64,000 nt of DNA from Streptomyces sp. S.PB5 (GTDB lineage Bacteria > Actinomycetota > Actinomycetes > Streptomycetales > Streptomycetaceae): positions 1 through 64,000 of the forward strand of contig NZ_JAQMWP010000005.1 of NCBI RefSeq assembly GCF_030403745.1. Direction: 5' to 3'. Positions 59,709 through 64,000 of the stretch are shown in pieces; within the stretch, counting starts at the first letter, position 1, and each line of letters begins with the position of its first letter. A program made the position numbers and the translations under genes. The notes under the pieces are model-generated. The model was not told the DNA's origin. It searched no databases and worked only from the letters and a program-made list of their open reading frames with translations.

Positions 59709-60812
59709 ATGACGAACTCAACGGACTTCCTCGCCCCGGCCCGGCTCGGCCGCCTCGCCCTCCCCCACCACCTGGTCATGGCCCCGCTCACCCGCAACCG
59801 CGCGGAGGCGGACGGCACCCCGACCGACCTGATGGTCACCCACTACGCCCAGCGCGCCTCCGCCGGTCTGATCATCGGCGAGGCGGCGACGCCCAACGCG
59901 GTCGGGCAGACGTATCCGAACATCACCGCGATCCACACCGACCGGCACGTCGAGGGCTGGCGGCGCGTCACCGACGCCGTGCGGGCGGAAGGCGGGCGGA
60001 TGTTCCTCCAGCTCCAGCACGGCGGACGGGTCGGCCACCCGGACACCACCGGCCTGCGCCCCGTCGCGCCCTCCCCCATCCCGCTCCCGGAGACGATCTT
60101 CACCACGCGCGGGCACCAACCGGCCGTCGTGCCACGGGAGATGACCCTCGACGACATCCGTGCCACCGCCGCCGACTTCGCCGCGGCGGCGCGCCGGGCC
60201 GTCGAGGCGGGGTTCGAGGGGGTCGAGGTGCACTCGGCCAACGGGCATCTGCTGCACCAGTTCCTGGCGGGCAACACCAACCGCAGGACGGACGCGTACG
60301 GGGGTCCCGCGGAGCGCAGGGTGCGGTTCACCGCGGAGGTCACCGAGGCGGTGGCGGACGCGATCGGCGCCGACCGGGTGGGCGTACGCGTCTCCCCCGG
60401 CGGCACGGTCAACGGCATCCGCGAGGACGACACCGACACCCTCTACCCGGCGCTGGTGGCCCGGCTGAAGGACCTGGGCCTCGCCTATCTGCACCTCGTG
60501 CACGCCGACCCGGCGACCGACCGGTACCGCCGCATCCGCGCCGACTGGCCGGGCACCCTGATCGGCAACCCGGTGCTGACCGCCCTCACCACCGACGCGG
60601 TCACCCGCGCCGCGCGGGACATGCTGGCCGCGGGCGCCGACCTAGTGGCCCTCGGCCGGCCCTTCCTCGCCAACCCCGACCTGGTGACACGGCTGCGGCT
60701 CGGAGCGCCGCTCAACCCGGTACGGGACCGGTACCTGATGTACGTGGGCGGGGCGGTCGGCTACACCGACTACCCCAGCCTGTCCGGAGCATCTCGGCCG
60801 ATCCTCGCGTGA
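59709..60812 (+). CDS. Old Yellow Enzyme-family ene-reductase
   Basis: 367-residue FMN TIM-barrel ene-reductase: MAPLTRNRA, FLQLQHGGRVGHP, GFEGVEVHSANGHLLHQFLAGNTNRRTDAYGG and LVALGRPFLANPDLV. The substrate-binding His/Asn pair (H-x-x-N) is present, but the usual proton-donor Tyr (HxANGY) is His. It reduces activated C=C bonds of enones or nitro compounds using NAD(P)H. ATG at 59709. Probably induced through the divergent MerR regulator. Activity may be altered by the Tyr-to-His change. Confidence 0.92.
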   Translation: MTNSTDFLAPARLGRLALPHHLVMAPLTRNRAEADGTPTDLMVTHYAQRASAGLIIGEAATPNAVGQTYPNITAIHTDRHVEGWRRVTDAVRAEGGRMFLQLQHGGRVGHPDTTGLRPVAPSPIPLPETIFTTRGHQPAVVPREMTLDDIRATAADFAAAARRAVEAGFEGVEVHSANGHLLHQFLAGNTNRRTDAYGGPAERRVRFTAEVTEAVADAIGADRVGVRVSPGGTVNGIREDDTDTLYPALVARLKDLGLAYLHLVHADPATDRYRRIRADWPGTLIGNPVLTALTTDAVTRAARDMLAAGADLVALGRPFLANPDLVTRLRLGAPLNPVRDRYLMYVGGAVGYTDYPSLSGASRPILA

Positions 60813-60857
60813 GCCGCTCGCCCCCCTTACTTCCCCGTCGCCCTCCACCCACATCGG

Positions 60858-61703
60858 GTGGAGGGCGACACGCGTATCGCCCGCCCCAAGCTGCGCCTCG
60901 CCCTGAAGGCGGCCCGCGACAAACGCGGCCCCACACAGCGCGAGGCAGCGGAAGCGTTGGAGTGGTCGCTGTCGAAGCTGATTCGCATCGAGGCGGGCAC
61001 CGTGAGCCTGTCCGTTACGGACCTGCGGGCGATGCTCCAGGAGTACGGCGTCGAAGACCCGGCCGCTGTAGCGGAGTTGGAAGAGGCTGCCCGGGGCAGC
61101 AAGGGTCAGTCGTGGTGGTCCGAGTACAACGACATCATCAGCCAGATGTTCTCCCAATACCTGGGTTACGAAAGTGCGGCGAACTCGATCCGGGGTTACC
61201 ACCCGAGCCTCATCCCCGGCCACCTGCAGACTGTGGACTACGTGACCGCACTCTTCGAAGCCAGCCAGCCGAACCCCAAGGCCCAGCGCATCATCGATCT
61301 GCGCATCGCTCGACAGGAGCGGATCCTGCAAGAGGACGGACCTCGGGTCGAGATGATCCTCGACGAGGCCGCCCTGCGCCGTCAGGTGGGAGGACCGGCG
61401 ACCATGCGTCGCCGGCTGTCTTTCCTCAAAGGCCTGATCACCGAGCACCGGGCCGTCTTGCGGGTGCTGCCCTTCACCGCAGGCGCGCACGACAGCCTGG
61501 ACAGCAGCTTCTTCCTGCTGGGGTTCCAGGAAGACGAGGACGTTCTGTACGTAGCCGGACCGGGCGGCACTCTGACGAACCGGGACGACCGTGAACTCGT
61601 CGCTCGGTACCAGGAGTGCTTCGAGGACCTGCGCAACAAAGCGCTGACCGAGGACGAGACGGTGGCGCTGATCGACGAACTCATCGACGTCCACCGCACC
61701 TGA
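60858..61703 (+). CDS. XRE-family regulator with DUF5753 domain
   Basis: 281-residue protein. The N-terminal XRE helix-turn-helix (about 10-65: TQREAAEALEWSLSKLIRIEAG) is followed by a DUF5753 domain (about 100-275: SLIPGHLQTVDYVTALFEA, RQERIL, LDEAALRRQVGG, FEDLRNKAL). This architecture is highly amplified in Streptomyces and usually pairs with a small DUF397 protein, as here (62301-62510, opposite strand). The pair acts in developmental or antibiotic regulation in some cases. GTG start, 45 nt after the ene-reductase gene. Confidence 0.9.
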   Translation: MEGDTRIARPKLRLALKAARDKRGPTQREAAEALEWSLSKLIRIEAGTVSLSVTDLRAMLQEYGVEDPAAVAELEEAARGSKGQSWWSEYNDIISQMFSQYLGYESAANSIRGYHPSLIPGHLQTVDYVTALFEASQPNPKAQRIIDLRIARQERILQEDGPRVEMILDEAALRRQVGGPATMRRRLSFLKGLITEHRAVLRVLPFTAGAHDSLDSSFFLLGFQEDEDVLYVAGPGGTLTNRDDRELVARYQECFEDLRNKALTEDETVALIDELIDVHRT

Positions 61704-61715
61704 CGCCCGTTCAGC

Positions 61716-62246
61716 GTGCCACCGCGGCCCAGGGGAAGCCATGACGACCGACAAGGGGAGGAACAAGCGCCGCCTACCGGAGCCGAGCCCCGGGACGACG
61801 AGCGCCGACGCCACACGTCCCGTCGTGCCCCTGGGCCGCCCGGCGGGCGGTCGGAGAAGCTGGCCTTTGTCCGGTGGGCGCTCGCCGGACGCGAGGTCTG
61901 TGCCCGGTTGCTCCGGCTGAGGAAGGCGGAGACCGACAACCAGGTCCGGCGCAGGCAGGCTCATGTCGACGATCTCATACGTGTGATCCGCAATCTCGCC
62001 GCCCTGGTCTTGTTCACCTCGGCCTTCTCCACCGTGGTGGCCTATGCCGGCATCCGGATGGGGGTCGCTCCGGAGATCGCCTGGGTCGGCAGCGTCAGCG
62101 GCGGACCGTTGCTGGTCCGCACCTTCATCAAGCTCTTCGAGACGGTGCGTCCCTCGTTGCCGACCGCACCAGAAGATCCACCGTCCACTGACGAGCCACA
62201 GCCGGGGACCTCACCCACAGCCAGCGCGCCAGTGACCAGGCAGTAG
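61716..62246 (+). CDS. Hypothetical small membrane protein, start uncertain
   Basis: Frame of up to 176 residues. The middle (about 75-145) reads as a real protein: an amphipathic Arg-rich helix (AETDNQVRRRQAHVDDLIRV) then two hydrophobic segments (LAALVLFTSAFSTVVAYAGI and EIAWVGSVSGGPLLV). The first ~50 codons are low complexity. The GTG at 61716 has no ribosome-binding site. An ATG at 61741 with GGGGAAG upstream is in another frame, which opens until near 61920. The gene may start further in, or carry a frameshift near 61850. Family not recognised. Confidence 0.5.
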   Translation: MPPRPRGSHDDRQGEEQAPPTGAEPRDDERRRHTSRRAPGPPGGRSEKLAFVRWALAGREVCARLLRLRKAETDNQVRRRQAHVDDLIRVIRNLAALVLFTSAFSTVVAYAGIRMGVAPEIAWVGSVSGGPLLVRTFIKLFETVRPSLPTAPEDPPSTDEPQPGTSPTASAPVTRQ

Positions 62247-62300
62247 CCGTAAAGCCCGGGCTCTCTGCTCATCGATCGTGCGTGATGTCGGCTGTTCATC

Positions 62301-62510
62301 TCAGGTCCGGCAGTATGGGGGTCGTCCATGGTCTCGCCCGCCGTGGTCGGAGGCGGAGAACCACGCCAATGCCGTACGCCAGGCGTCCGGCGTGAAGGAC
62401 AGCACCGTACCGCTCTTGTCCTTGGAGTCGCGCACGTGGATCTCCGCAGGGGACTCAGCCACCTCGCAGCAATTTTCGTCGTCAGGGCTGCTGTAACTGC
62501 TCTTCCGCAC
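62301..62510 (-). CDS. DUF397 family protein
   Basis: 69-residue DUF397 protein: RKSSYSSPDDENCCEVAE, then HVRDSKDKSGTVLSFTPDAWRTAL. The GTG at 62510 starts the domain directly and has GGA upstream; a longer form from a TTG at 62594 adds 28 unrelated residues. DUF397 proteins accompany XRE/DUF5753 regulators; the likely partner is the gene at 60858-61703, though here the two are on opposite strands rather than in one operon. Tandem Cys-Cys is unusual; one Cys is typical. Confidence 0.85.
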   Translation of the reverse strand: MRKSSYSSPDDENCCEVAESPAEIHVRDSKDKSGTVLSFTPDAWRTALAWFSASDHGGRDHGRPPYCRT

Positions 62511-62613
62511 GCCGATCCGAGCAACTCTGTACGTGTAGACGGTTCCTACCCTCCACAACGACCGTTCAACAGACGGGAGGGGGACATCGGCCAAGATCGT
62601 GTCCGACGGGGAT

Positions 62614-63801
62614 TCAGGCGTCGAGATCCCTGAGCGTCACGTTCGACGGGCCGCGCGTCGCCTGAAGCTCCCGCGCCACGTCCTCCGCAGCCCCCAGCAC
62701 CCGCACCGAGTTCTGCCAGGTCAGCTTGGCCAGGTCGGACCTGGACCAGCCGCGGTCGAGGAGCTCCGCGATCAGATTCGGGTAGCCGGAGACGTCGTCC
62801 AGGCCGTCCGGGGTGAACGCCGTGCCGTCGTAGTCGCCGCCGATGCCGAGGTGGTCGATACCGGCGACCTCGCGCATGTGGTCGAGGTGGTCGGCGACCG
62901 TGGCGACCGTGGCGATCGGGCGCGGGTGCCGTTCCTCGAAGGCGCGGTGGACCTTCATCGCGTCCGGGGTGGTGGCGAGGTGGTGGAAGCCGTGGGCGCG
63001 CATGTTCTCGTCGGCCGCGGCCGTCCAGTCCACCGCCGCCTGGAGCACGAACTTCGGTACGAACGTCACCATCGCCACGCCGCCGTTGGCGGGGAGGCGT
63101 TCCAGGACGTCGTCGGGGATGTTGCGCGGGTGGTCGCACACCGCCCGCGACGACGAGTGGGAGAAGATCACCGGGGCCACGGAGGTGTCCAGCGCGTCCC
63201 GCATCGTCGTCGCCGCGACGTGCGAGAGGTCCACGAGCATGCCCTCGCGGTTCATCTCGCCCACCACCGCACGCCCGAAGGCCGACAGACCGCCCACACC
63301 CGGCTTGTCCGTCGCCGAGTCCGCCCAGTCGTTGTTGTCGTTGTGGGTGAGGGTCATGTAGCGGACCCCGAGCGCGTACAACGCGCGTAGCGTGGCAAGG
63401 GAGTTGGCGATGGAGTGGCCGCCCTCGGCCCCCATCAGGGAGGCGATACGGCCCTCCGCGCGCGCCGCCTCCAGGTCCGCCGCGGTCAGCGCGGCCCGCA
63501 GGTCGGCCGGGTGGCGGTCGATCAACTGCCGTACGCAGTCGATCTGTTCGAGGGTCGCCGGCACCGCGTCGGGCAGGTCCGAGCGGACGTACACCGACCA
63601 GTACTGCGCGCCCACGCCACCGGCCCGCAGACGCGCGAGGTCGGTGTGCAGGTGGGCGCTCTGGTCGGTGGCGATGTCACGGGCGTCGAGGTCGTAGCGG
63701 ACCTGTTCGCGCAGCGCCCAGGGCAGGTCGTTGTGGCCGTCGACGACCGGGAACTCGGCGAGGAGTTCCCGGGCGCTCTCCAGTGCGCTCACGGCCGTCA
63801 C
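62614..63801 (-). CDS. Membrane (renal) dipeptidase, intact
   Basis: 395-residue zinc dipeptidase of the renal dipeptidase family. All ligands are present: DGHNDLP (His and Asp), MGAEGGHS (bridging Glu), DLSH and [14 protein letters not shown] (His), and GIGGDYDG (Asp). It cleaves dipeptides, including those with a C-terminal D-residue. From memory, the S. coelicolor orthologue Sco3058 has a known structure and substrate profile. GTG at 63801 overlaps the purE stop by 4 nt, so it is coupled to purE. No signal peptide. It lies 4 kb from a ligand-less paralogue. Confidence 0.95.
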   Translation of the reverse strand: MTAVSALESARELLAEFPVVDGHNDLPWALREQVRYDLDARDIATDQSAHLHTDLARLRAGGVGAQYWSVYVRSDLPDAVPATLEQIDCVRQLIDRHPADLRAALTAADLEAARAEGRIASLMGAEGGHSIANSLATLRALYALGVRYMTLTHNDNNDWADSATDKPGVGGLSAFGRAVVGEMNREGMLVDLSHVAATTMRDALDTSVAPVIFSHSSSRAVCDHPRNIPDDVLERLPANGGVAMVTFVPKFVLQAAVDWTAAADENMRAHGFHHLATTPDAMKVHRAFEERHPRPIATVATVADHLDHMREVAGIDHLGIGGDYDGTAFTPDGLDDVSGYPNLIAELLDRGWSRSDLAKLTWQNSVRVLGAAEDVARELQATRGPSNVTLRDLDA

Positions 63802-64000
63802 TTCCCGAAGCCGAAGCCGTTGCCCGGCCCCTCGACCTTGGCGCGCAGCCGCTTGCCCTTCTCGGTGGCCTGGTCGTTCAGCTCCTGCTGGAAGTCCTTC
63901 ATCCGGCCGAGGAGGTCCTCGTCGTGCGCGGCGAGGACACGGGCGGCCAGCAGGCCCGCGTTACGGGCACCGGCGACCGACACCGTGGCCACGGGCACAC
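63798..64000 (-). CDS. purE: 5-(carboxyamino)imidazole ribonucleotide mutase, 3' end
   Basis: C-terminal ~67 residues of PurE, which continues beyond the right edge. The segment [22 protein letters not shown] is the conserved PurE end, followed by a Lys/Glu-rich tail ([18 protein letters not shown]). PurE rearranges N5-CAIR to CAIR in purine biosynthesis. purK would be expected upstream (off the window). Overlaps the dipeptidase start (GTGA). Confidence 0.9.
   Translation of the reverse strand, partial: VPVATVSVAGARNAGLLAARVLAAHDEDLLGRMKDFQQELNDQATEKGKRLRAKVEGPGNGFGFGK

Overview
This is a high-GC actinobacterial chromosome segment, almost certainly from Streptomyces. Evidence: strong GC skew at third codon positions, frequent GTG/TTG starts, an 87-residue WhiB, F420 biosynthesis genes, multiple LytR-CpsA-Psr (LCP) proteins, an XRE/DUF397 pair and 'spore-associated' secreted proteins. 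From memory, gene order from sahH through manA, manB, whiB, fbiAB and two dipeptidases to purE follows the S. coelicolor SCO3023-SCO3059 region. No database search was run.

Layout. (1) 1-371 is, on the minus strand, the tandem-promoter region of an rRNA operon lying off the left edge. (2) 392-15839 holds a SpoIIM-like membrane protein, an RDD protein, S-adenosylhomocysteine hydrolase, a PTS IIB-IIC-IIA permease, a signal peptidase I-like protein, a CDF transporter, a mannose block (manA, SIS-domain protein, a tiny Trm112-like gene, manB) and a lactate permease. A degenerate array with a period of about 33 nt lies between the Trm112 gene and manB. (3) 16031-22823 holds DUF3499, a zincin-like protein, DUF5719, a 1212-residue membrane glycosyltransferase and whiB. 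(4) 23195-27400 holds cysteine dioxygenase with what looks like a cysteine-codon leader peptide and attenuator, then fbiA, fbiB and a DNA glycosylase. (5) 27832-45231 is an envelope region: a nucleotidyltransferase, a secreted amidase, six LCP ligases, three tandem secreted spore-associated proteins, a glycosyltransferase, a thioesterase and a HAD hydrolase. (6) 45245-48622 holds a methyltransferase, a CbrC-like protein, a Cys-rich copper-storage-like protein and the decayed remnant of an integrative element. (7) 48694-56153 holds an acyl-CoA dehydrogenase, UDP-glucose dehydrogenase and a copper-related cluster (His-rich protein, CopC-CopD fusion, two cupredoxins, YceI-like). (8) 56214-64000 holds a CGNR regulator with two VOC proteins, a dipeptidase homologue that has lost its metal ligands, MerR/ene-reductase, XRE/DUF397, an intact dipeptidase and the 3' end of purE.

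How the genes work together. manA, manB and the nucleotidyltransferase supply GDP-mannose or related sugar nucleotides. The glycosyltransferases and UDP-glucose dehydrogenase would feed cell-envelope glycopolymers, which the LCP enzymes attach to peptidoglycan. The copper genes (storage, import or periplasmic binding, cupredoxins) cluster within about 10 kb.

The observations most worth following are the poly-cysteine leader upstream of cysteine dioxygenase, the ligand-less dipeptidase beside an intact one, the cupredoxin with a duplicated unrecognised C-terminal domain, and the array at 12291-12745.
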